Assembly: GCF_048418805.1 (NCBI RefSeq)
Contig: NC_132781.1
Span: 60,823,148-60,887,147 of the forward strand
Source of the DNA: Vulpes vulpes
Lineage: Eukaryota > Chordata > Mammalia > Carnivora > Canidae
Length of the DNA stretch: 64,000 nt
Direction of reading: 5' to 3'
Below are positions 30,341 to 40,520 of this stretch, piece after piece. The notes below the pieces were generated by a model. The model saw nothing but the letters and a program-made list of their open reading frames with translations, made no database searches and had not been told where the DNA came from. Position 1 is the first letter of the stretch. Each line of letters opens with the position of its first letter. Both the position numbers and the translations under genes were made by a program.

Positions 30341-32639
30341 AATTCAGGGGTTCCCAGAATTAGGACCCAGTGATGGGTAGAGTCATCAGTTACGTTTGCT
30401 GCTCAGCATTTTCTTTCTTCTGGCTCCTTGATTTGCCTTTGGGGGACCTGGTGCCCCAGCCCATGTGCTCCATAGCAGCAAACTCCATTTCCCATCCTTG
30501 GGGTAGAATACATGGTGTAAGCTAAACCCATCAGCGCTGTTCATGATTCTGGCCATGATGATCAGTTCAGGGATGGACCCATGACCTAGAGGCAGGCCGA
30601 TCAGGACCAACAGGGCTCTTTCCCAGGACTCTGGTTTGAGATAAGGAGGAAGAGCACTGTCCCTTCCACCAGACTCTATGCTGCTGTCACGGGAGCTGCT
30701 GGGGGTCACCTCACAGAGCTGGAAAATGGACCCAACTCCGGTAAAGGAGTTAGGGGTCAGCCACGTTGGGGATATTGTCCTTAATCCACTTATGCTGCGG
30801 CCGGACATGTACAAGATGTGAGCCATTTTTTGTGTAAGCCAGTCTGGGTTTTGTGTCATTTACAACAGGAGAGGCTGCCTGATTGAGGCACAGTCCTCCT
30901 CTGTGCTGACCCTGGGAGGGCATCATGGTCCTCCGTTTCTGTTGCCATGTCACCACCTCTTGCTGCTCCTGGCTCTGACCTCCCGCTCCCCAGGATGAGG
31001 GACACCCTTTTCAGCCAGTCTCCAGGAGTAGGGCTTCTCAACCAAGTTCAGTTCTCCTTGGGGTCCCTCTGGGCAGCTTAGCTCCACCCTCTGCTCTCAC
31101 CTCTGCCCCCAAACTTGGAACCAAACCCCTTGTCGCTGAAGAATTCTTTCTCAGGCTATTCCCCTGTGCTGTTTTCTGTGCTGGGAAATGGCCCCTCAGT
31201 CCTCACAAATCCCCCCCCCCCTCTCTCTCTCTCAGTCATCCTGCCACCGCATCCTCACACAGTTTGCCTCCTAAATATCTCCAATATCTCCAGGCTCCCC
31301 TGCGGACCCCATGCCCTGGGGCCTGGACCTCATATCAGCCTCTTCCCACTGGCCTTCTGGCCTCTAGTCATTGTCACCAGTAGAGGTCCATCCTTCGGGA
31401 CCTAGTTCCTTAAAAGACAATTCTTTCAACCTCTTGGCTGGGGTAGAGCATAGTGGGCATACTTCTGGTTGTTGGCATTCTGGGAGCTGGGAAGGGGAAA
31501 GAAGCCCAGAAGTCCCATCACTCAGGATGCAGGATTACTCTCTGCCATGCCTGATATTTGCAAGTCTTTGTGGCTCAACTCTTCCAAGGAGACATAGATG
31601 CCCTAATACCTGTGTGTATAGCCATCTATGAACCCTGGGAACAACAGCTCTGAGTCCAGACTTCCAACCACACCTGGTCCCTCCATGACCCTAGCCTTTC
31701 AGATTCTTCTGGACAAACTGGCTCGGTCACTTTCAGCATCTCCTTTGCAGGGTCTTTAGGCTGTAGTCACAAATGTACTCACCACTTCTCCATTAGCCTC
31801 CCCTCTTCCAATGTTGAAAGTTTGTTGAAATCTTGTTTCTGCTGCTGCTTCCCATCCAAATTCTTTGCCATTATGGGTGAGTTATACCTGCTTTGTTCCT
31901 TCACTTGTGGTTTAATTGGGTCTGAGTGGGACCAGGCATCCATGGTGGTGACCAATCCACCACATCCAAGTGGCTCACAGCCAAAGTCCAGAAAAGAGTT
32001 GCCTCTGCCTCCCTGTGTCTCCTGAACACCCCCACCTGGCTTCTGCCCCCACTACTCCACTGAAACATTCCTCATCAGGTCACTGGTAGCCAAATCCCCC
32101 AACTACTTTTGCTCTCTCTTGACTGGATGTGTGGGTAGCATCTCACACTTCTCAACTAGGCTCTCCTTCTGACTCTCTCCTGCCTTAGCGTCAAGGGCCA
32201 CACAGTGTCCTGAAGCCCCCATCCTGTTTCTCCAACCCCTGGCATTGGCCTCTGGGTCTAATCTGCCAGCTTCCTTTCCTTCCATGTCCTCTGAACAGTT
32301 ATGTTTCCCAGGGTTCCAGCCTCCGTTTCCCTCTCTTCTCACCTTGGAGGGTTTCCCTGAGCATGCTCCTCCCTTGCTATGGTCTCAGTGGTTTCACTCC
32401 AAAAGATGCTCTATGCTAACCTCCTGCACTGGCCCCTCACCTGAATTCCAGACCTCCAACTCCAATGGTCTCCTGGACAACTCTTCTAGAAGTCTCTTCA
32501 TGTCCAAAGCTGGACTTGGCCCCTGGCTCCTCCCAATCCTGCCCCTCCTCCTTCGCTCCTTGCTCAGGGAAAGGTCACCACCATCTGTCTAGTTGCCCTG
32601 AAATGTGGATGCCAACCTGGACCACCCCATTTTCTCAAT
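30341..32639. other. Unassigned sequence with probable old repeats
   Basis: 30380-30880 looks repeat-like ('GATGTGAGCCATTTTTTGTG', 'TAAGCCAGTCTGGG') but I cannot name it. 31210-31235 is a short C/CT run. From about 31860 the pyrimidine-rich text may be L2 ORF sequence leading into the L2 piece at 32640. No exon supported. Confidence 0.3.
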
Positions 32640-32885
32640 TTCCACACTCAGTTGGTCACCAAGGCCCATTGCCTTGACCTCTGTGATAAATCCCTGTCTG
32701 CCTACCCCCTCTTCATCCTGCCCGCCTCTCTCTTGGCTGGCCCCCCTGCCTTCAATCTAGCCCTGGTCAGTCCCCATGCTGCCCCTCTCCTGTTAAAATG
32801 CAAATTGTATCATGTCCTCCTTTCCTGAAAAGTCTCTGATGGCTCTCCACTATCTAGGATTAAATCCAAATTGCTGCAAGGCTGG
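32640..32885 (+). mobile_element. Probable L2 internal fragment
   Basis: 'CTTTCCTGAAAAGTCTCTGA', 'TGGCTCTCCACTATCTAGGA', 'TTAAATCCAAATTGCTGCAA' follow forward L2 order. The 5' limit is uncertain. Confidence 0.45.
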
Positions 32886-32950
32886 AGTTGCCAGATTTAG
32901 CAAATAAAAATGCAGGATGTCTAGTTAAATTTGAATTTCAAATAAACAAT
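32886..32950. mobile_element. Half of a palindromic DNA transposon (MER53-like)
   Basis: 'AGTTGCCAGATTTAGCAAAT', 'GTTAAATTTGAATTTCAAAT', 'AAACAATGA' equal one arm of the palindromic element also seen at 42960-43142. Family name from memory. Confidence 0.5.
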
Positions 32951-32956
32951 GACTCG

Positions 32957-32963
32957 GTGTGTG

Positions 32964-32996
<33 letters not shown>

Positions 32997-32998
32997 AC
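32957..32998 (+). repeat. (GT)n microsatellite
   Basis: About 20 GT units with one GC interruption. Confidence 0.95.
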
Positions 32999-33754
32999 TG
33001 AGCAATATTTCCCATCTGGACCCTTGCCATACACCTAAGGACTTCGCTTCTTGCTACTCTGTATCTCGCATCTGACTCTGAGGAGAGGGTGAACTGCTTA
33101 AAAATGAACAATAGGCTCCTCTTACCTGCTGTTCCCTCCACCGGAAGGGCGACGTCCCCTTCTTGTCCTGGCCAACCTGTGCTCATCTCTTGGGTCTCGG
33201 CACACTGGGGCCCCCTCCTCCAGCGAGCCTCTGAGCTCCTTGATAATGGATTGGACTCCTTTCCCGGGTGCCCAGAGGCCCCTGTGCTTCCCTAGTTAGC
33301 AGCACTTTACTGGTACCCTGGATTATCATTCAGTTTGCTCTTTGGCTCCCTCCGCGGCAGACAAGGAGTCGCCAGGAACCTTTCCCGGCCCGCATCTGGC
33401 CTGGCTGGCTTGGCCACCCTCATCCAGCTGGATGCTCCCTGGAGGCCCAGAACCTTGGCCAAGCCTCAGCTCTCTTCTCGCTCTCTTGGCCTAGATCCCA
33501 GCCTGATGGTTCACACTCCCTGCTTGCCTGAGTTCCCATGAAAAGTGGCCTCCACCCCTAGCTCCCTGCCCAGGGCCAGATTACAACATGCTGAGACAAT
33601 GGAGGCTCCAAGCCAAACTTCCAATGGGCCTGCGTTAAATCCCCCACATCATCTGCCTATGTAGATCTGGGGATGGATGCTTGCAGCCGAGGCCATGGCT
33701 CTCTCACACTGGGTATGCCTGGGCCCTTTGCAAGGGTGGACAGGAGGGAGCTTA
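32999..33754. other. Unique intronic sequence
   Basis: No repeat or exon recognised. Confidence 0.35.
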
Positions 33755-33935
33755 GCCCTGAAATCAGGACACTTGAGTGTGAATCCCAGGTCTAGCGTCT
33801 TTCTAGCTGCCTGGAGATGGGGTAAACGAGCCTTAGTTTCCTTGTCTGTAAAATGGATACAATAATGCTTACCTCACAGGATATGCTGTCAAAGAAGAGT
33901 ACCTAACACATAACCAGGACATATAACAACAAAGA
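33755..33935 (+). mobile_element. MIR SINE
   Basis: 'CACTTGAGTGTGAATCCCAG', 'CCTTAGTTTCCTTGTCTGTA', 'AAATGGATACAATAATGCTT', 'ACCTCACAGGATATGCTGTC'. Confidence 0.7.
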
Positions 33936-34525
33936 GTATGCTAGCTCCGACCTTCACTTGCCTTTCTCGAAGCTGCTGGTAACAGGACCCAAGACCAGAG
34001 CTCTCCTGGTAGGGTTCTTCTCCCAGAATCACTAACCCATCCACCCCACACAGCTTTATTCAGAGAAGAAGGGAGGAGCATCATCAGACCCCCGCACAGG
34101 TTCTAGAAAGCAGCTCCGCTGGCAAAACCGTCCCCAAATCAACAGCCCAGGTGAACTCAAAAGGCCTGATGGAGCCAGCTGAAGGCAAGATGTGTGAGTA
34201 GGGGCAGCTAGACAGGGGACTGAGCCCTGGGCGTGGAGTTGGAAACGCTGGGCCTGCTGCCTCCTCCAGACAGTCGCCTCCTGCCTCTTTCTGCCCCAGC
34301 CACCCTTCAGACCCCAGCTGAACACCCCTGCACAGCTGCAGGACCCGTTTGTGGCCCAGCCTCAACCGGAGTGGTCAGGGTCCCTCATAGACATTCCCAG
34401 GGCCGGGGGGCCGGGGCAGGGGGCATTTCCCAGATATCCTCACCATTTAGATCCTTTACTTACTGGCACCATGATTTATGTTCCAGACTGAAAGGCGGAG
34501 AGATCAAGAATGAAAGAAAGGAACA
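33936..34525. other. Unique sequence with a potential G-quadruplex
   Basis: At 34400-34423 four G runs (3, 6, 4 and 5 G) are separated by 2-nt loops, a strong G-quadruplex pattern. No exon recognised. Confidence 0.4.
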
Positions 34526-34696
34526 GGGGCACCTGAGTGGCTCAGTGGTTGAGCATCTGCCTTCAGCTTGGGTCGTGATCCCAGGGTCCTGGGATGGAGT
34601 CCCTCCTCCGGATCCCTGAGGGGAGCCTGCTTCTCCCTCTGCCTGTGTCTCTGCCTTTCTCTCTGTGTCTCTCATGAATTTAAAAAGAAAAAAAGT
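34526..34696 (+). mobile_element. SINEC with 13-bp target duplication
   Basis: 'GGGGCACCTGAGTGGCTCAG', 'GCATCTGCCTTCAGCTTGGG', 'TGCTTCTCCCTCTGCCTGTG', short A-rich tail. AAAGAAAGGAACA flanks it (34513-34525, 34697-34709). Confidence 0.93.
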
Positions 34697-35714
34697 AAAG
34701 AAAGGAACAACATATCAAAAACAGAGGGACAATTTAAAGGTGCAACATATGTGTCATGGGAACAACAAGAAGGAGGAGAAAGAGAAAGGAGCAGAAGAAA
34801 TTGTAGAGGTAATAATGGCTGAGAATTTTCCAAAATTCATGACAATCTCTCGCTGCCTGCCCCTCCAAATGCAAAGGGCAGGAGTCTGTCAGCTTGTACA
34901 TAACAATAGCCAAAAATGTTTAGGATGACACTGACTAAATGTTTAAAAACATATGCACACACCTACACAGACTTCCAGTTTCAATTCCAACACATAAAGA
35001 GCTCAGAAATCATCCCTTCCATCCTCACAATAAGAAAAAGCAAAAACAAACTGCAAATCGCAGATCCATCAGAGATTTGGGATCACAGGGCCAAACCCTG
35101 AAAACTGGAGAGACAGGGAACACAGAGAATCACCCGCAGATTCGCCTCCTTGGGGACAGAAACCACTGGAGAAGCCGGAGCCGTAACTGGCAGGAGCACT
35201 TGGGATAGTAACAGGCTGGATGCTCCATGTAGACTAAGTAGAGTTAAAAACTCCAAGGGGCCCAGTCTTCAGGCCTTTGTGGTTTTATCTCCAGGACCCC
35301 ACAGGGGCTCACACAGAAGACTGCGAAGACCGTGGAGAAATCCCCTCCTGCTTCCAGGGGCAGCAAAAGAAAAACCATTTTGAGAAATCCACCCAGATGG
35401 TTTCGGTAACAAAGGCTTGCCCCCAGGAAAACTGCTTTAGCAGCATCTTATCTGATCTGGGCAAAAGGCATTAGACAGCTCCAGCCTCTTCCAGCCTTCC
35501 GGTCTCACAAGGGTAGGGGGTGTGGCAAGAAATGCCTCTGAAAGTCGCAGTCACTCCAGTCACTCTGTGGGGTCTCAGGCCTGCTAAAACAAAACAAAGC
35601 AAAACAAAGAAACAATTGAGATTTAATCATAAGATTATAGAAGGCTTCGCCTTCCAGAAATCTCACCAACATATCAACAGGTATAATAACAGTAGATTAC
35701 AATGTAGAAAGCCT

Positions 35715-35803
35715 GCAAGGAGCCTGCTTCTCCCTCTGCCTGTCTCTGCCTCTCTCTGTGTGTCTCTCATGAATAAATACATAAAATCTTTTTTTAAAAA
35801 ATG
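35715..35803 (+). mobile_element. 5'-truncated SINEC
   Basis: Only the 3' half is present, from 'GCAAGGAGCCTGCTTCTCCC' to 'ATAAAATCTTTTTTTAAAAA'. Confidence 0.85.
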
Positions 35804-35824
35804 AAGAAAGATTAAGATTAGGGA

Positions 35825-35915
35825 GGGCACCTGGCTGGCTCACGCTTGATCTTGGGGTTGTGGGTTCGAGACCCCCATTGGGCATAGAGATTACTTAAAA
35901 ATAAGATCTTTAAAC
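35825..35915 (+). mobile_element. Short older carnivore SINE
   Basis: 'GGGCACCTGGCTGGCTCACG', 'TTGATCTTGGGGTTGTGGGT', 'TCGAGACCCCCATTGGGCAT', 'ACTTAAAAATAAGATC'. Confidence 0.8.
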
Positions 35916-36067
35916 TTCTTAGGAAATACCAAAGACAACTAGAGAGAAAATAGCAAGGAACTAGAAAAAAAAAACCAGAGCCTCTGGCACCTACAGCTAC
36001 AACAAACATGAACGACAGTCCTACTCCGGAGCTGGGTTAACACAGAGCTCGCACTAAAAGCCTGATT

Positions 36068-36266
36068 GGGCACCTGGGTGGCTCAGCCCATTGAACATCT
36101 GCCTTCAGCTCCGATCATGATCCTGGCATCCTGGGATAGAGCCCTGCATCAGGCTCCCTGCTCAGAGGGGATTCTACTTCTCCCTCTGCCCTTCTCCCTG
36201 CTCATGTACTCTCACTCTCTCTCTCTGTCTCTCAAATAAATACAATTTTGAAAAAAATCTTAAAAA
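36068..36266 (+). mobile_element. Older SINEC variant
   Basis: 'GGGCACCTGGGTGGCTCAGC', 'CTACTTCTCCCTCTGCCC', 'CTCAAATAAATACAATTTTG'. Confidence 0.88.
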
Positions 36267-36272
36267 GACAAT

Positions 36273-36457
36273 GGGGTACCTGGGTGGCTCAGTCAGTTAA
36301 GTGTCTGTCTTTGGCTCAGGTCATGATCCCTGAGTCCTGGGATCTGGTCTGCCTCAGGCTCCTGGCTCAGCAGGAAGTCTGCTTCTCCCTCTCCCTCCTC
36401 CCTTGTTCAGTTTCTCTCTCTTAAATAAATAAATAAGATCTTTTTTTAAAAAAAAAA
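36273..36457 (+). mobile_element. Older SINEC variant
   Basis: 'GGGGTACCTGGGTGGCTCAG', 'TCAGTTAAGTGTCTGTCTTT', 'CTGCTTCTCCCTCTCCCTCC', (AAAT)n tail. Only six bases separate it from the preceding SINE. Confidence 0.88.
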
Positions 36458-36720
36458 TGGTAACAGAAGTTCTTCAGAAAGAAGAGAAATGATACAAGTG
36501 GGAAACTCAAATCTTTTTTTTTTAAGATTTTATTTATTTATTCATATGAAAGACACACAGAGAGAGAGGCAGAGGGAGAAGCAGGCTCCATGCAGGGAGC
36601 CGGATGTGGGACTCGATCCCGGGTCTCCAGGATCACGGCCTGAGCCAAAGGCAGGCGCCAAACCGCTGAGCCACCCAGGGATCCCCAGGAAACTCAAATC
36701 TGCATGAAGAAAGAACATCA
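36458..36720 (+). mobile_element. Old L1 fragment hosting a SINE
   Basis: 'AACAGAAGTTCTTCAGAAAG', 'AAATGATACAAGTGGGAAAC' and, after the SINE, 'GCATGAAGAAAGAACATCAG' match forward L1 in order. Confidence 0.45.
36515..36687 (-). mobile_element. SINEC with perfect 14-bp target duplication
   Basis: 'TAAGATTTTATTTATTTATT', 'GGCAGAGGGAGAAGCAGGCT', 'GACTCGATCCCGGGTC', 'CCACCCAGGGATCCCC'. GGAAACTCAAATCT flanks it (36501-36514, 36688-36701). Confidence 0.95.
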
Positions 36721-37084
36721 GAGAAGGTGTTCTGTCATCTTTTATGGAATCAGTCAGGTGTGGCTACAAGAGGAGACACAGGAGAGGTCACTCCCAGGCC
36801 CTAGAGGTGGGAGGCACAGAGCATATGCATGCAGTGCCCCTTGGGAAGGGCACCAGGGTGGTCAGGAGGGCAGTGCTTAGCCTATGGCTTTCATTCAGGG
36901 GGTTCCATGGTGCAGAATGAACAGCTTATGATTGCCTAGTTTGAATAATTTGGGAGGAGGGAGGCTTTGGGCCACAGGGGTGACCTCTAGCTGCCGGCCA
37001 CCTGGCCCAGGGATGATTAAAGCAGAGGGATATTGTCTCCTGGGGCTTATGGATGAGGAGGAGCCGGGACTCTGAATTATAGTG
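36721..37084. other. Unassigned sequence
   Basis: No gene or repeat recognised between two L1 pieces; may be an older insertion or unique DNA. Confidence 0.3.
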
Positions 37085-37312
37085 TTGTAGGGTGACTTCA
37101 CCACTCTGTGTTATTTGAAATTTGATTTAGATTCGTTGTGATTGTATATTGCAAACTCTAGGGTAACCACCAAAGCAGTTTTTTTTTAAAGCATAATCGA
37201 TATGCTAAGAAAAGATTGATAATGGAAGCATATTAAATGCTCAATTAAAACCAGAGAAGTCAGATAAAGAGGGGAAGGGTTTTTGTTGTTGTTGTTGTTG
37301 TTGTTGTTTGTT
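37085..37312 (+). mobile_element. Old L1 internal fragment
   Basis: 'GTATATTGCAAACTCTAGGG', 'TAACCACCAAAGCAG', 'ATGCTCAATTAAAACCAGAG' match forward L1M. Ends in a (TTG)n run at 37280-37308. Confidence 0.5.
37280..37308 (+). repeat. (TTG)n microsatellite
   Basis: About nine TTG units. Confidence 0.9.
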
Positions 37313-37327
37313 TTATGACTTTATATA

Positions 37328-37558
37328 GGGACATCTGGGTAGCTCAACATCTGCCTTCGGCTCAAGGTGAGATCCCAGGATCCGGGATCAAGTACCACAT
37401 CAAGCTCCTTATGGAGAGCCTGATTCTCCCTTTTCTTGTGTCTCTGCTTTCTCTCTCTCTCTCTCTCTCTCTCTCATCTCTATCTCTATCTCTATCTCTA
37501 TCTCTATCTCTATCTATCTCTCTCTCTCTGTCTTTCATGAATAAATAAGTAAAATCTT
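37328..37558 (+). mobile_element. SINEC with expanded CT/TCTATC tract
   Basis: 'GGGACATCTGGGTAGCTCAA', 'CATCTGCCTTCGGCTCAAGG', then a long pyrimidine tract (37450-37535) with at least six TCTATC units, and 'ATGAATAAATAAGTAAAATC'. Confidence 0.9.
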
Positions 37559-37569
37559 CCCCAAATAGT

Positions 37570-37736
37570 ACTTTATTTATTTGAGAGGAGTGAGAGCCAG
37601 AGAGATCAAAGAGGGAGAGGGAGAAGCAGACTTGCCGGTGAATGGAGAGCCCAATGCAGGACTTGATCCCAGGACCCTGAGATCATGACCTCAGCAGAAG
37701 GCAGACACTTAACTAACCGAGCCACCCAGGTGCCCC
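37570..37736 (-). mobile_element. Older SINEC variant
   Basis: 'CTTTATTTATTTGAGAGGAG', 'GGGAGAAGCAGACTTGCC', 'GACTTGATCCCAGGACCCTG', 'GAGCCACCCAGGTGCCCC'. Confidence 0.88.
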
Positions 37737-38060
37737 TAAAAAGGAGATCTTAAGTTATATATTTGTGTGTATGTGTGTATTACATACAAAGAAATATAAA
37801 GAAAAAACTTAAAATTGCCCATCATCCTATCTCCAATAGATGTTGAAATTATATTTAAAAAATCAGATTAGAAAATGCAAACTGTACAGAAAGCAGTAGA
37901 ATGAAAGCCAAGGCTCTCTCCCCAACAATATTTCTTCCACTCTTAGTTTCTTGTGATCCTTTCTTGAGGTGTGGAGAACTTGATGCACATAAGTAGCTAT
38001 CTCTTACCGGTGAGTTCTCTTCTTGTTTATGGTTTCTCAGGGCTGCAAAGAACATTCTTT
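37737..38060. other. AT-rich unassigned sequence
   Basis: No gene recognised; probably L1-derived. Confidence 0.3.
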
Positions 38061-38248
38061 GGGCAGCCCGGGTGGGGTGGCTCAGCGGTTTAGCACCGCC
38101 TTCGGTCCAGGGTGTGATCCTGGAGCCCCGGGATGGAGTCCCATGTCGGGCTCCCTGCATGGAGCCTGCTTCTCCCTCTGCCTATGTCTCTGCCTCTCTC
38201 TCTCTCTGTGTCTCTCATGAGTGAATAAATAAAATCTTAAAAAAAAAA
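38061..38248 (+). mobile_element. SINEC
   Basis: 'GGGCAGCCCGGGTGGGGTGG', 'CTCAGCGGTTTAGCACCGCC', 'CTGCTTCTCCCTCTGCCTAT', 'AATAAATAAAATCTTAAAAA'. A 5-bp GGGTG duplication is present in the head. Confidence 0.93.
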
Positions 38249-38302
38249 TTCTTCATCTTTGTTTTTGTTTTTGTTTTCTTCTTTATCTTTTTAAAAACTC
38301 AT

Positions 38303-38306
<4 letters not shown>

Positions 38307-38340
<34 letters not shown>
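38307..38340 (+). mobile_element. Bare 34-nt poly(A) between short direct repeats
   Basis: Pure A run flanked by CTCATTCTT at 38298-38306 and 38342-38350, with no SINE or L1 body between. Confidence 0.65.
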
Positions 38341-38343
<3 letters not shown>

Positions 38344-38773
38344 CATTCTTTCGAAATAAGTGTAAACTTACAGAGAAGTTGCCAAAAAAATAGTCCACTC
38401 CCTTTGGAGCTTCCCCTAATGTTGACATCTTGCACGATCGCAGCCCAGTTACCAAAATTAGGAAATTAACCTCACACACATGCTAGCCGCCCACGGTTTC
38501 CCCATCAATGTTCTCTCTGTGGTGGGATCCGACCCTGGGTTCCACTGACATGTAGGCATGCCTCCTCAGCCCCCTCCACTCCCTGGCAATGCCTCAGTCT
38601 TTTTCTTGACCTCAACACCTTGGCAGAGTTTTAGCCAATGATTTAGTAGAATATATCTCCCTGTGTGTTTATGGCTGTTCTGTCATGATTAAATTGTGTG
38701 TTTTGGGCAAGAATACCACAGGAGTGATATTGTGTCCCTTCTTGGTGACTCATAACAGAAAGTTCATGATCTG

Positions 38774-38954
38774 GGCAGCCCTGGGGCCCAGCGGGTTAGC
38801 GCCACCTTCCGCCCAGGGCGTGATCCTGGAGACCTGGGATGGAGTCCCACGTGGGGCTCCCTGCATGGAGCCTGCTTCTCCCTCTGCCTGTGTCTCTGCC
38901 TCTCTCTGTATCTCTCATGAATAAATAAATAAAATCTTAAAAAAAAAAAAAAAG
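38774..38954 (+). mobile_element. SINEC with 12-bp target duplication
   Basis: 'GGGCAGCCCTGGGGCCCAGC', 'GGGATGGAGTCCCACGTGGG', 'TGCTTCTCCCTCTGCCTGTG'. GTTCATGATCTG flanks it (38762-38773, 38955-38966). Confidence 0.94.
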
Positions 38955-39108
38955 GTTCATGATCTGTATTCCTGGTGATATTAACTTTGTTTACTTGGCT
39001 CAGGAGGGATCTGCCGTGCTTCTCCTCCATAAAAAATTGTCTTATCAATTGTGATTAATAAGTGTCTTGTGGGGAGATACTTTAATACGACACAAATATA
39101 TATATTTA

Positions 39109-39135
39109 TACACACACACAACACACACACACACC
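39109..39135 (+). repeat. (CA)n microsatellite
   Basis: Imperfect CA run of about 13 units with one AA interruption. Confidence 0.85.
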
Positions 39136-39765
39136 ACTGCCTCTGATTTCAATCCAACATCACACCAACCTTCCTCCTCATCTGTTTTCTGACCTTTCTC
39201 TCCAACGCCGTGAAGCCTGGCCCTGCAGTGGATGGCCTTATGTGCTCAATTATAGTCTGAGCATAAAGCAGTTTCAGAATGGCCAACCCATACTGCTGTG
39301 AGAAATAGATTTACTAACTGGAATACAATCCTGGTGTACAGTTGTCTTTCACTTCCCAAATGTTTTGTCTCTATTCAGTCAAAATAACTTTTTTCCAAAG
39401 TTGCTGAAGTTGATTCTTTTTCTCCCCGTGGCTTTCAGTCTGGTGATGTTATTCATTTGTCCTACTGTCATGTTCATCTGTTACTGTCTGTACATCTGGG
39501 GCTCCCCCTACATCCTGGTTGCTTCTATCTAGTCAGTTAATTTGGGGGATTGTGAAATGTTACCATGGCTCTCAGAGGCAGAGCTACAGAAAAGTAGATA
39601 CAGAGAAATGCCACTCGTCCTTTTGCTCCCATCTTGTTTCTATTCCCCCTTCTTTCCACCCTGCCCTCACCTACACCCTGCAGATAACCAATCCCATTAG
39701 CGCTGGTTTATCCTTACTGTGTTTCTTTTGCTGCTCAAATGAGTAGATGCATGTGTATTTTCTTT

Positions 39766-39948
39766 CTTTTTTTAAGATTTTATTTATTTATTCATGAGAG
39801 ACACACACACACACACAGGGGCAGAGACAGAGGCAGAGGGAGAAGCCAGCTTTTCACAGGGAGCCTGATGTGGGACTCAATCCTGGATTCTGGGATTCCG
39901 CCCTGAGCCAAAGGCAGACACTCAACCACTGAGCCACCCAGGCGTCCC
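39766..39948 (-). mobile_element. SINEC
   Basis: 'TTTAAGATTTTATTTATTTA', (AC)n, 'GCAGAGGGAGAAGCCAGCTT', 'GACTCAATCCTGGATTCTGG', 'GAGCCACCCAGGCGTCCC'. Confidence 0.92.
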
Positions 39949-40309
39949 AGCAAACATTTCTTTTAGGGAAATTCCAAGCATGAGATTTCTGGTGTGCACT
40001 GCATTCATTTCTTAGATTATGCAAATTGCTTCCACCTAGCAGAGTAGGTGCTCAATAAATAGCTGAGGAATCAATGAATTCTTGGCTTAAGACTCACTCA
40101 AGAGGTGATCTGGGGAAAATCTCTTCATCTCTCTGAACTTCAGCTGTCTTAACTTTATGAGCAAGGTATGGCTCTTCCAGCTCTGATGTTGGAGGACACA
40201 CGGCCAAGGCAGCATACCTCTCAGGATTCATCCCACCTCTTGCTGTCTACCACTCCATTCCCTTTCCACAAACAATAATAAACCAACAGCAAAGAGAGTA
40301 ATGACCAAG

Positions 40310-40520
40310 ACTATTTACCAATTGCTTGCTGTGTGCATTACTTCATTTCATCCTCACAAAAACCACCTGCCCTGCAGTCTTTTATCATTCCTACTTTGTG
40401 GATGAAGAATTGAGTCTGGGAAGTTCAGTTGCTTGCCCAAGCCTGTGTGGTTCTTAATTGTGGAGCAAGATGAAAACTCAGATGTGTCTGACATCTGAGT
40501 CCACATGGTTATGCACTGAG
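40310..40520 (-). mobile_element. MIR SINE
   Basis: 'CATTTCATCCTCACAAAAAC', 'CTACTTTGTGGATGAAGAAT', 'CAGTTGCTTGCCCAAGCCTG', 'AACTCAGATGTGTCTGACAT' match the reverse MIR. Confidence 0.6.

Larger units (their letters stand above)
34700..36066 (+). mobile_element. L1 (L1M) 5' region, interrupted by SINEs
   Basis: Forward old L1 5' UTR-like text: 'ACTTCCAGTTTCAATTCCAA', 'GAGCTCAGAAATCATCCCTT', 'GCCGGAGCCGTAACTGGCAG', 'TTCAGGCCTTTGTGGTTTTA', 'GCAGCATCTTATCTGATCTG', 'GTCTCAGGCCTGCTAAAAC'. No intact ORF. Confidence 0.6.
38342..40025. mobile_element. Old L1 (L1M) segment with SINE insertions
   Basis: 'ACAGAGAAGTTGCCAAAAAA', 'CAGTTACCAAAATTAGGAAA', 'GCAAGAATACCACAGGAGTG', 'AAGTGTCTTGTGGGGAGATA', 'CGTGGCTTTCAGTCTGGTGA', 'CATCCTGGTTGCTTC' follow one old L1 sequence also seen at 22384-23296. 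Confidence 0.5.

Noticed and set aside
36067..36701. Regular repeats resembling a CRISPR array
   Set aside because: The repeats are whole SINEs with no short spacers, in a mammalian genome.
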